Below, one piece after another: positions 56,603 through 64,000 of a stretch of 64,000 nucleotides of DNA; within the stretch, counting starts at the first letter, position 1, and every line of letters starts with the position of its first letter. A program made the translations under genes and the position numbers. Below the pieces are notes generated by a model. The model searched no databases and was not told the DNA's origin. It was given only the letters and a program-made list of their open reading frames with translations. Origin of the DNA: an uncultured Pseudomonadota bacterium (lineage in GTDB: Bacteria > Pseudomonadota > Alphaproteobacteria > RF32 > CAG-239); contig CACWSG010000002.1 in assembly GCA_902763535.1 (NCBI GenBank), positions 1 through 64,000 of the forward strand. Reading direction: 5' to 3'.

Positions 56603-57622
56603 TTAAGGTCTTTTGCCATAAGAAAGCAGCTTGTTGCGTACCAATCCGCGCAATGACACTTCCGGTCTGGCTCCATAGTGAGTAACTACTTCTGCCGCAG
56701 CAATCGAACCGATAATCGCACAAGTTCCCAGTGAACGCCCTTGCGTCATGCCATAAAGGAACCCTGCTGCATACAAATCACCGGCACCGGTAGTATCAAC
56801 TGCATTTTCCACCACTTCAGCTTCCACAAAAATTTTGGTACGACCGTTTACCACAACCGAGCCCTTTTCCCCTCGTGTAATTGCGGCAATTTCAACATAT
56901 GGTTTTATCAAATCAAGACACTCATAAAAATCCTGTCCCTTGAACAATGCTTTCAATTCCTCATCATTACCCAACAGAACATCAACATTTTCTTTTATAA
57001 ACTCTATAATATTTTCTTCCCGTCCTTTGATACAATTTACATCAGACAGCGAAAAAGCCACTTTTCGTTCATACTCATGTGCTATTTTTGCAGCTTTGCG
57101 AGCAATGGCAAAACCGCTTTCATAATCCAAAATATAACCCTCAATATAGGTAATCAGACTGGCCTTGATAATATTATCATCAATATCATCTTCACTTAAA
57201 TATTTATTGGCACCGGAATAGGTAAACATTGAACGTACGGCATCGGGGGTAACTAGCACCACCGAACGGCCAGTCATTTGCCCTTCATTTAATGGTTTAG
57301 TAAAAAAATCAACTCCGGCAGCACCAATATCGCGCGTAAATTCTTGTCCCAATTCGTCATCGTGAACTTTGCCGATAAAAGCCGGCGCACCACCCAAAGA
57401 AGCAATTCCCGCAACCGTATTAGCTGCCGATCCGCCAGACACCTCTCGTTCCGGCACAATATCAGCATAAATTTTACCAGCCTCGACTGCTTCCAAAAGT
57501 TTCATCTGTCCTTTGGGCAAATCGCGTTCAGTCAAAAACCTGTCACCAACCTTTGCAAACACGTCAACTATTGCATTGCCGATACCGACAACATCATAAT
57601 AAGTGGTGGTTTCTTTTTTCAT
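56603..57622 (-). CDS. PfkB-family kinase, adenosine-kinase-like
   Basis: The 339-residue enzyme has the ribokinase fold: GIGNAIVDVFAKVGDRFLTERDLPKG, GGSAANTVAGIASLGG, the ATP-site TRGEKGSVVVNG and the catalytic DTTGAGDLYAAGFLYG with Asp as base. The N-terminal motif GxGxAIVD and VEREVSGGSAAN-like run match the alphaproteobacterial adenosine kinase group, though other sugars or nucleosides are possible. It is downstream of the ferredoxin gene with a terminator between. Confidence 0.88.
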   Translation of the reverse strand: MKKETTTYYDVVGIGNAIVDVFAKVGDRFLTERDLPKGQMKLLEAVEAGKIYADIVPEREVSGGSAANTVAGIASLGGAPAFIGKVHDDELGQEFTRDIGAAGVDFFTKPLNEGQMTGRSVVLVTPDAVRSMFTYSGANKYLSEDDIDDNIIKASLITYIEGYILDYESGFAIARKAAKIAHEYERKVAFSLSDVNCIKGREENIIEFIKENVDVLLGNDEELKALFKGQDFYECLDLIKPYVEIAAITRGEKGSVVVNGRTKIFVEAEVVENAVDTTGAGDLYAAGFLYGMTQGRSLGTCAIIGSIAAAEVVTHYGARPEVSLRGLVRNKLLSYGKRP

Positions 57623-57651
57623 GACAAACCTCTCTGATTATTCTGACAAAA

Positions 57652-57688
57652 AAACTCCTCTGTGGGGCTTAATTCCAAAGAGGAGTTT
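57652..57688 (-). terminator. terminator of the ferredoxin gene
   Basis: AAACTCCTCT/AGAGGAGTTT arms with a T run on the minus strand. Confidence 0.8.
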
Positions 57689-57703
57689 GAATACCTTAAA
57701 GAC

Positions 57704-57937
57704 CTAAGCCGCAGGAAGATTTTTTGCGTTCTCTTGAGCGTATTTAATCCATTTTTCTTCAGCATCATCTTCAGGTGTAATGGCTTCTTGCGGACATTCT
57801 GAAATGCAAGCACCGCAATCGATGCATGTATCAGGATCAATAACCAACATATCATCAGCCTCGTGAAAAGCATCAACAGGGCATACTTCAGTGCAAGTTT
57901 TGCATTTAATGCAAGAATCATTTACAACAGATACCAT
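57704..57937 (-). CDS. 2[4Fe-4S] ferredoxin, FdxA-derived
   Basis: I start at the ATG at 57937 (GGAG nine bases upstream). The 77-residue protein has two clusters: CIKCKTCTEVCP and CIDCGACISECP. Around these it follows FdxA (VNDSCIKCK, CPVDAFHEADDMLVIDPDTCIDCG), but the usual K-Y-T-D-C of seven-iron FdxA has lost two residues and the extra Cys after CPVD is Ala, so both sites look like [4Fe-4S] rather than [3Fe-4S] plus [4Fe-4S]. It is a cytoplasmic electron carrier; its partner is unknown. Confidence 0.9.
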   Translation of the reverse strand: MVSVVNDSCIKCKTCTEVCPVDAFHEADDMLVIDPDTCIDCGACISECPQEAITPEDDAEEKWIKYAQENAKNLPAA

Positions 57938-58073
57938 AATATCAAACTCCATAGTTTAAGTTAAATCACCTATGAATTTATTCGCTAAATTAAAATAAAT
58001 CAAGTATAAACTTGCATTGCGCAAAAAAAATACCTACTTTAATGATAAAGAATTAATGCTAAGGAGTAATAAA

Positions 58074-59924
58074 ATGAGTGATAAGATAGCTTTTCAGGCT
58101 GATGTCAGCAAAATGTTAGACATAGTCATCAACTCGCTGTATTCGGAAAAACAAATATTTTTGCGTGAATTAATTTCTAATGCTTCCGACGCTTGCGATA
58201 AACTGAAATATTGGGCTTTAACCAATCCGCAGGTTGCTGAATTTGCCCATGACTTCAAAATTATCATAAAAGCTGACGAAAAAGCTAACACCTTGACCAT
58301 CTCCGATAATGGTATCGGCATGAACAAAGATGATTTAATCTCTCATCTGGGAACTATCGCCAAATCAGGAACTGCCGAATTTGTCAAAAACGCCTGCGAT
58401 AATGGCAGTGTTTGTGAGCTTATCGGTCAATTCGGCGTTGGCTTTTATTCGGCCTTTATGGTTGCCGACAAAGTTGAACTGACCTCTCGTAAAGCCGGTG
58501 AAGATACTGCATGGCATTGGACTTCCAACGGAATTGACGGATTCGAAATCAGCGAAGCAAAAAAAGACTCTTGCGGAACCGACATCAAACTTTTCTTAAA
58601 AAAAGATGCCAAAGACTATTGTGATACCATTTATCTGCGGCAAATCATCCGCACTTATTCCGATCATATTGCCTACCCCATTGTGCTTGATTTAGACAAG
58701 GCCGGCGAAGAGGTCGTCAACAAAGGCTCAGCCCTTTGGACCCGTCAAAAATCCGAAATTACTGCCGACCAATACAAAGATTTTTACCAGCATATTTCTC
58801 ACAATTTTGATGATCCTTGGCTGACTTTGCATTTCAAAGCCGAGGGCAATATTGAATATACCGGATTGCTCTATATCCCGACCAAAGCTCCCTATGATTT
58901 GTTTCAACCGGATAAAAAGCAATCTCTGAAACTTTATATCAACAAAGTTTTCATCTCTGACAAAATCGACACCCTTTTGCCTAACTATCTCCGCTTTGTC
59001 AAAGGAATAATTGACAGTGCCGATTTGCCGCTCAATATATCGCGCGAAATGTTGCAATATTCACCGCTGTTGGAAAAAATCAAAAGCGGAACCGTCAAGC
59101 GTCTGCTTAAAGAATTGCAAAAACGCTCAAAAAATTATGATGACTACATCACTTTTTGGCGCAATTTCGGCATTGTCTTAAAAGAAGGAATTTATGAAGA
59201 TTTCAACAATCGCGAAGACATTGTTGCCATGTCATATTTTTATTCCACCAACGACAAAGAAAAATTAACCACGCTTGATGAATATATTTCGCGTGCAAAC
59301 AAGGAACAAAAAACTATTTACTACATTACCGGTGATGACATTAATGTCTTGCGCAACTCTCCGCAATTGGAGGCTTTTGCCCAAAAAGGCATTGAGGTAT
59401 TGTTGCTCAATGACCCGATTGACGAATTTTGGCCGCAAGTTTTGCCCAACTACAAAGGATATTCCGTAAAACATATCACTCAAGCCGATATTGATATGAA
59501 ATGGGAACGTTCCGAACAAAAAGCCGACGAAGGAAGTTTGAAAAAATTGACTGATTTTATGAGCGATTTGTTCAAAAATGAGCTGGGCAAAGTTATCACC
59601 ACTGAAAAATTGACCACTTCTCCGGTCAGTCTGACGGTTGAAGATGGTCAAATGAGTCTGCATCTGGAACGCCTGATGCGCAACCACCAGCAAGCAACCG
59701 CTTTTGCTTCAACCCGCATATTAGAACTCAATCCCTATCACCCGTTGATTATCAAACTTAGCGATATGATTATGGATGATAAAAACAAATCTCAGGTTGA
59801 AGAAGTGGCACGCGTGCTGCTTGACCAAGCCAAAGTTGCTGAAGGCGAAGCGGTTTCTGATCCCTCATTTTATGCTCAAAAAGTCAGTCAATATATTTTA
59901 CAAAGTTTAGAAAAAGCTTGTTAA
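58074..59924 (+). CDS. htpG: chaperone HtpG (Hsp90)
   Basis: AAGGAG before the ATG at 58074 sets the start. The 616-residue Hsp90 has the ATPase domain (LYSEKQIFLRELISNASDACDKL, ISDNGIGM, GQFGVGFYSAFMVAD), the middle domain (LPLNISREMLQ) and a C-terminal dimerisation domain (ERLMRNHQQA). It assists folding of a limited set of clients under stress. It stands upstream of trxA on the same strand with a 92-base gap. Confidence 0.97.
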   Translation: MSDKIAFQADVSKMLDIVINSLYSEKQIFLRELISNASDACDKLKYWALTNPQVAEFAHDFKIIIKADEKANTLTISDNGIGMNKDDLISHLGTIAKSGTAEFVKNACDNGSVCELIGQFGVGFYSAFMVADKVELTSRKAGEDTAWHWTSNGIDGFEISEAKKDSCGTDIKLFLKKDAKDYCDTIYLRQIIRTYSDHIAYPIVLDLDKAGEEVVNKGSALWTRQKSEITADQYKDFYQHISHNFDDPWLTLHFKAEGNIEYTGLLYIPTKAPYDLFQPDKKQSLKLYINKVFISDKIDTLLPNYLRFVKGIIDSADLPLNISREMLQYSPLLEKIKSGTVKRLLKELQKRSKNYDDYITFWRNFGIVLKEGIYEDFNNREDIVAMSYFYSTNDKEKLTTLDEYISRANKEQKTIYYITGDDINVLRNSPQLEAFAQKGIEVLLLNDPIDEFWPQVLPNYKGYSVKHITQADIDMKWERSEQKADEGSLKKLTDFMSDLFKNELGKVITTEKLTTSPVSLTVEDGQMSLHLERLMRNHQQATAFASTRILELNPYHPLIIKLSDMIMDDKNKSQVEEVARVLLDQAKVAEGEAVSDPSFYAQKVSQYILQSLEKAC

Positions 59925-60016
59925 ATAAAGATTTTTTTTGACAAAGAGGTTTATTAGGTTAAAATACAAATTATATTAAAGAGCGTTACTTTAGCAATTT
60001 TACGAAAGGAACAACC

Positions 60017-60331
60017 ATGAAATCTATCTCTGATAACGAATTTGAGAACACTGTTTTAAATTCCAAAGGTTTGGCTTTGGTCGATTTTTGGGCTGAATGG
60101 TGTGGACCTTGTCGCCAGCTTTTGCCGATTATGGAAGAAGTATCCACCGAAATGTCGTCAAAAGTTAACATCTACAAAATGAATGTTGATGAATCACCGG
60201 CCACTCCGTCCAACTATGGCTTGCGCAGCATTCCATCTTTGTTGCTGTTCAAAGACGGCAAATTGGTTGATACCAAAATTGGTCTCAACACCAAGTCAAC
60301 CATTACCGATTGGATTAATCAATACGCTTAA
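60017..60331 (+). CDS. trxA: thioredoxin
   Basis: The 104-residue protein has the classical active site WCGPC (28-32) in LVDFWAEWCGPCRQLLP and the cis-Pro loop LRSIPSLLLFKDG. It reduces cytoplasmic disulfides. AAAGGAA precedes the start. The cis-Pro segment reads SIPS rather than IPT, a small variation. Confidence 0.96.
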   Translation: MKSISDNEFENTVLNSKGLALVDFWAEWCGPCRQLLPIMEEVSTEMSSKVNIYKMNVDESPATPSNYGLRSIPSLLLFKDGKLVDTKIGLNTKSTITDWINQYA

Positions 60332-60340
60332 AATTTAAGA

Positions 60341-61048
60341 CTAAATATATTTATAAAGCGACTTGCCGTGGGTTTTCAGCCAACGGCGAGTTTCTTTATA
60401 TGCCGAATGCAGCATCGCCACACAATTCCAAAATTCTGCCGAATGATCCGGATGTTTAAGATGTGAAACTTCGTGACAAACCAAATATTCAATAACTTCT
60501 ACCGGAGCCATACAAATTCGCCAATTATAACTGATATGCCCTGATGTTGTGCAACTTCCCCACCGCGAACGCGTATCTTTAATAGTCACACTTTTAACTT
60601 TTTTATCTAGCAAAGCCGCTTTTTCAACTGTCATCTCACTAATGATTTTAAGACATTGAGCCTTCAAATATTCCATCACTCGACGATGCAAAAATTCCTT
60701 TCCTCCGCTGACTTTTAAGACATCACCTGCAAAGCCGGTAGCTTTTTCTTCCGGACAATGTTTGATAACATAGTCTTTGCCCCAAAAACTTATTTTTTCA
60801 CCATCACAAAATTTTGCAGCAGTCGGCAATCTTGCCATCATGTTAACTGCCCAATCATGATTGGTATCCAAAAATTCTTTCACTTTTCGCTGCGAACACC
60901 TTTTCGGAATTGTTAACACCGGAATATGCTGTTTTTCATCAATCCGAAGCGAAAGCCTTTTTGCCCTTAAAGAATTAACTATCTTCAGCGGAAAACCGCA
61001 ATAATTCTGATAATCACAGGTCGGGCCATTCAACAATGTAATCTTCAT
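60341..61048 (-). CDS. YgjP-like zinc metallopeptidase (DUF45)
   Basis: I start at the ATG at 61048. The 235-residue protein belongs to the DUF45/YgjP family: the zinc site HEVSHLKHPDHSAEFW (HExxH about 192-196) is preceded by IKDTRSRWGSCTTSGHISYNWRI. Family members are SprT-like proteases; substrates are largely unknown. The gene start overlaps the end of the YcgN-like gene by 35 bases. Confidence 0.85.
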   Translation of the reverse strand: MKITLLNGPTCDYQNYCGFPLKIVNSLRAKRLSLRIDEKQHIPVLTIPKRCSQRKVKEFLDTNHDWAVNMMARLPTAAKFCDGEKISFWGKDYVIKHCPEEKATGFAGDVLKVSGGKEFLHRRVMEYLKAQCLKIISEMTVEKAALLDKKVKSVTIKDTRSRWGSCTTSGHISYNWRICMAPVEVIEYLVCHEVSHLKHPDHSAEFWNCVAMLHSAYKETRRWLKTHGKSLYKYI

Positions 61049-61511
61049 AATCTTTGACCTCAGATTCATTGATGGTTTCATGCCCGTAAACCGAATGACC
61101 GGTTTTATGAACAGTTTCAGCATCGCCCGAAACAAGAGGATGCCATTCCGGCAAATCTTTTCCCGCAACAATCAAACGATAAGCGCAAGATTTAGGTAAT
61201 ATTTCCGGCTCGCTTAATACGGTTTGCAATGTAATATTGCGGCAATCGGCAACTTTTTCAAAGCGATGTTCATAGATTCGGCACAAACAATTTTCCGGAT
61301 TCAAAAAACGGCACCGTGCCGAAGTAAAATAAATTTTGTTTCTGGTCTCAAGCTTATTCAAACAACATTTTCCGCAACCGTCACACAACAATTCCCACTC
61401 AGCAGTAGTGAATTTTTCCGGTCTTTTCTTTTTCCAAAATTCCGGTTCAACATTATGTGTCAACGCATATCTTTCGGCCGGCATGTCGCAAGTTGCTTCG
61501 CTTTTTTCCAT
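61014..61511 (-). CDS. YcgN/UPF0260 family cysteine-cluster protein
   Basis: The 165-residue protein has the UPF0260 pattern: FWKKKRPEKFTTAEWELLCDGCGKCCLNKLE, with a CDGCGKCC cluster, then CRFLNPENCLCRIYEHRFEKVADC and LPKSCAYRLIVAGKDLPEWHPLVSG. The Cys cluster probably binds metal (Fe-S or Zn). It follows dnaB on the same strand, three bases after its stop, and overlaps the next gene, so the three are probably one operon. Confidence 0.9.
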   Translation of the reverse strand: MEKSEATCDMPAERYALTHNVEPEFWKKKRPEKFTTAEWELLCDGCGKCCLNKLETRNKIYFTSARCRFLNPENCLCRIYEHRFEKVADCRNITLQTVLSEPEILPKSCAYRLIVAGKDLPEWHPLVSGDAETVHKTGHSVYGHETINESEVKDYEDYIVEWPDL

Positions 61512-61514
61512 AGT

Positions 61515-62990
61515 TTAAGCACCCACCTGCTGCGGAATATTTTCTGATTTGGCCAAATTATTAAAGTGCGTATAATCGCCGTTCCAATACAAATGAACCG
61601 ATCCGGTTGAGCCATGACGATTTTTACCGACTATAACCTCTGCCACATTAGCCGTTTCTTTGCAACGTTCCTCCCAGTGATCATGACGTTGTTGGAATTT
61701 TTCCGGAGTTTCGGCTTCACGACGCACTGGTTCATTATTTTTCAGATAATAGTTCTCCCTAAATACAAACATCACAATATCCGCATCTTGTTCAATTGAG
61801 CCGGATTCACGCAAATCCGACATTTGCGGTTTTTTATCATCACGGCTCTCAACACTTCGGTTTAATTGAGATAATGCTATAACCGGAACTTGCAACTCCT
61901 TGGCCAAAATTTTTAAGCCGCGCGAAATTTCCGACACTTCTTGCACACGGTTACCTTCGCTCTTTTTGCTTCCCGTACCGGTAATCAGTTGAATATAGTC
62001 AATAACAATCAAACCCAATCCTTTGTTGCGTTTAAGCCGGCGCGCTCTGGTACGAATTGCATTAATATTCAACCCCGGAGTATCATCAATATACAAAGGA
62101 GTCTCTTCTATTTCGCGCACACCGGCGGCAATTCTGCCAAATTCGGCATTATCAATTTTACCCACGCGCATATTATAGCCGCTGATTTGGGCAACAGTCG
62201 ATAAAATACGTGAAGCCAACTGATCTGACGACATTTCCAGCGAAAACATCGCCACTCCTCGCTTAGTTGGAGCAATAGTTTTATCGCGAGCCATATATTC
62301 TGCTACATTATAAGCAATATTAGTACCCAGAGCGGTTTTACCCATACCGGGACGACCGGCAATAATAATCAAATCGGAATCATTCAAACCGCCGATTTTG
62401 GCATCCAAATCATCCAATCCGGTGGACAGCCCTGATATTTTGCCGCCGCGCTGTATTGCCGATTGTATGTGATTCAGCGAATCATTCAAAGCCTCGGAAA
62501 AATTTATAAATCCTTTTGAAGCTTCACCCTGATTGGCCAAATCAAACAATTTTTTCTCGGCATTTTCAATTTGTTGTTCGGCCTCGGAATCAATATCTTC
62601 TTTTGCTGCTGATGTTGCAATATCACAACCGATATTAATCAGCTCTCTGCGCAAATATTTATCATAAACAAATTGCGCATAATATTCAGCATTTGTCAAA
62701 GGAGTTGCCGAATCAGCCAATTTAATCAAATACTTATATCCGCCGACCTCATCCAAAGTATTGCTTTGCTCAAAATAATTTTTTAAGGTAATTACATCTG
62801 CCACATGACCTTTGCTGATAAGCTTTGAAACAATTTCATAAATCTTGGCATTTACCGGATCAGAAAAATGCTCGGCACTCAAAAATTCCGATACTTTTTC
62901 GTATGCTTTATTATTAGCCAGCAAAGCACCCAGCAAAGCCTGTTCGGCTTCAACATTTTTAGGCAGTTGCTCAGGACTCGGTTCGTACAT
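61515..62990 (-). CDS. dnaB: replicative DNA helicase DnaB
   Basis: The 491-residue hexameric helicase unwinds DNA at the fork. N-terminal domain: LPKNVEAEQALLGALL; C-terminal RecA-like core with Walker A GRPGMGKT (212-219), MFSLEMSSDQLASR, Walker B GLIVIDYIQL and LSQLNRSVESRDDKKPQMSDLRESGSIEQDAD. No intein or insertion. AAAGGA precedes the start. Confidence 0.97.
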   Translation of the reverse strand: MYEPSPEQLPKNVEAEQALLGALLANNKAYEKVSEFLSAEHFSDPVNAKIYEIVSKLISKGHVADVITLKNYFEQSNTLDEVGGYKYLIKLADSATPLTNAEYYAQFVYDKYLRRELINIGCDIATSAAKEDIDSEAEQQIENAEKKLFDLANQGEASKGFINFSEALNDSLNHIQSAIQRGGKISGLSTGLDDLDAKIGGLNDSDLIIIAGRPGMGKTALGTNIAYNVAEYMARDKTIAPTKRGVAMFSLEMSSDQLASRILSTVAQISGYNMRVGKIDNAEFGRIAAGVREIEETPLYIDDTPGLNINAIRTRARRLKRNKGLGLIVIDYIQLITGTGSKKSEGNRVQEVSEISRGLKILAKELQVPVIALSQLNRSVESRDDKKPQMSDLRESGSIEQDADIVMFVFRENYYLKNNEPVRREAETPEKFQQRHDHWEERCKETANVAEVIVGKNRHGSTGSVHLYWNGDYTHFNNLAKSENIPQQVGA

Positions 62991-63101
62991 TTAAGTATCC
63001 TTTCAATTTCAGTTTACAACCACATTTACACGAGCCTGACGATTTTTCAAAGCTTTTTTGCCTAACTGTGCTTTTCAGGTCTGTGGATAATGGGGATAAA
63101 A

Positions 63102-63130
63102 AAGCCCTGTCTTCAACAAAGACAGGGCTT
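63102..63130 (-). terminator. terminator of rpmB
   Basis: A 12-bp stem (AAGCCCTGTCTT with AAGACAGGGCTT) and a T run on the minus strand. Confidence 0.9.
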
Positions 63131-63153
63131 AAACGCAACAAGGAGATTGTTGA

Positions 63154-63441
63154 TTAATTTGCGGATTTCTTTTTAGCAATAGCGTTTTTAATTTCAATAG
63201 CCTCAGCCGACAACTTTGTGTTAGAAGTCGACTCGAGATAAGCATCCAAACCGCCATTGTGTTCAATTGAGCGCAAAGTTCTTGCTGAAATCTTCAACTT
63301 AAAAGATTTACCCAAAACATCACTCAACAACGAAACCTCTTGCAAATTAGGCAAAAAACGACGACGAGTGCGATTGTTAGCGTGGCTTACATTATTGCCG
63401 CTCATAACGCCGGTGCCTGAAATTTCACATTTTTTAGCCAT
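63154..63441 (-). CDS. rpmB: 50S ribosomal protein L28
   Basis: I start at the ATG at 63441; in-frame codons upstream have no support. The 95-residue protein begins MAKKCEISGTGVMSGNNVSHANNRTRRRFLPNLQ-type sequence (the conserved core is CEISGTGVMSGNNVSHANN) and has LKISARTLRSIEHNGGLDAYL, typical of alphaproteobacterial L28. It is a single gene with terminator. Confidence 0.96.
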   Translation of the reverse strand: MAKKCEISGTGVMSGNNVSHANNRTRRRFLPNLQEVSLLSDVLGKSFKLKISARTLRSIEHNGGLDAYLESTSNTKLSAEAIEIKNAIAKKKSAN

Positions 63442-63624
63442 TTTCTTATTCCTTATACAAAAACTTTTGCTTTTTAATACATACATTTCCTCCAATAGTC
63501 AAGCAAAATTTTGCCAACCCTTGTAATTTTATCTTGAAGTGACTAATCTTTTTACTCAAAAACTATTGAAATTTAAACCACCTGCTATAAAATTATTGCC
63601 ATAAAAATTCAAAAAGGTAACAAA

Positions 63625-64000
63625 ATGTCCGAAATCAGATTTTGTACTCCGGTCGGAAAATATTGGTTTTTATCTCCCTTAGCTGCATTTCCGATTGCTA
63701 TGTCGGTTGATGGAAAAGATTATACTTTTCCTTCTGTTGAGCATTATTATCAAGCTATGAAATTTTATGCTTCCGATGAGCGCTTTACCACAATAATAAA
63801 TCTAAAAAATCCCGATGATGCCCGATTATTGACCAAAACTCCTGAATATAAAATCAATCGCCGCGCTGATTTTGATAAAAATAAATTTGCCATTATGGAA
63901 GCCGGTTTGCGTGCCAGATACGCCCAAAACCCTGAAGCCTGTGAAATGCTAAAATCAACCGGTGGTGCGATTCTTATCAAATCATGCCCTGTTTGTTACA
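63625..64000 (+). CDS. NADAR-family protein, 3' end outside window
   Basis: The ATG at 63625 has AAAGGT before it. The 125 visible residues match the NADAR (YbiA-like) family: FCTPVGKYWFLSPLAAFPI, DYTFPSVEHYYQAMKFY and LRARYAQNPEACEML with GGAILI at the end. Family members are N-glycosidases that remove ADP-ribose from guanine or act on riboflavin intermediates. The gene continues past the window. Confidence 0.88.
   Translation, partial: MSEIRFCTPVGKYWFLSPLAAFPIAMSVDGKDYTFPSVEHYYQAMKFYASDERFTTIINLKNPDDARLLTKTPEYKINRRADFDKNKFAIMEAGLRARYAQNPEACEMLKSTGGAILIKSCPVCY

Overview
The window is a chromosomal piece of an AT-rich alphaproteobacterium. The evidence is CtrA encoded next to fliI-fliJ, the three-subunit form of the proton-translocating transhydrogenase (PntAA, PntAB, PntB), an Mla-type lipid transporter whose permease carries a STAS domain, an alphaproteobacterial-looking ribosomal protein L28, and the rimP-nusA-ylxR-infB order. 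Low GC, compact operons and several unrecognised proteins would fit a host- or gut-associated uncultured lineage, but that is inference.

Left core (1-12.5 kb): the end of an unrecognised gene, gyrB, a very large protein built around a Ppx/GppA-type domain, polA with a degenerate proofreading domain, a coiled-coil lipoprotein, tRNA-Arg(ACG), a TM2-domain protein and an EamA-like transporter. tRNA-Arg is followed by an unusual repeat in which a copy of its own 3' end is split in the T-loop by about 78 nt.

Integrated island (12,585-26,620): a 48-bp direct repeat of the 3' part of tRNA-Gly(GCC) marks attL and attR. Inside are a tyrosine integrase next to attL, a three-gene set (ankyrin, DUF3768, unknown), a HEPN-type protein, a four-gene operon of exported proteins (PLD nuclease, ankyrin, TPR lipoprotein, small exported protein), a possible sRNA, a helically phased array of six 13-bp repeats before a DNA-binding protein, a serine recombinase with res-like sites, and a candidate defence pair (KAP P-loop NTPase plus Abi/HEPN-like protein). 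Short boxes are shared between the two ends of the island. Just outside attR lies a second copy of the tRNA-linked repeat, this time built on tRNA-Gly sequence.

Right core (26.6-64 kb): an unrecognised helical-repeat protein, two flavoproteins behind a MerR-type promoter with a 19-bp spacer, ftsH, a DsbA-like oxidoreductase, a DUF47/Pit phosphate module, rlmH, an AmpG-like permease, Fe superoxide dismutase, fliJ-fliI divergent from ctrA, rimP-nusA-ylxR-infB, an exported probable outer-membrane protein whose promoter has a 10-base poly-G tract between -35 and -10 (probable phase variation), gap-pgk, an Mla-like operon, the pnt operon, a split chromate-transporter pair, a PfkB-family kinase, ferredoxin, htpG, thioredoxin, a YgjP-like metallopeptidase, a YcgN-like protein, dnaB, rpmB and the start of a NADAR-family gene cut by the window end.

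The most interesting points are the poly-G promoter, the tRNA T-arm-nested repeats, the phased repeat array and defence genes of the island, and the Ppx/GppA-type fusion with a possible lyase-like C-terminal region.
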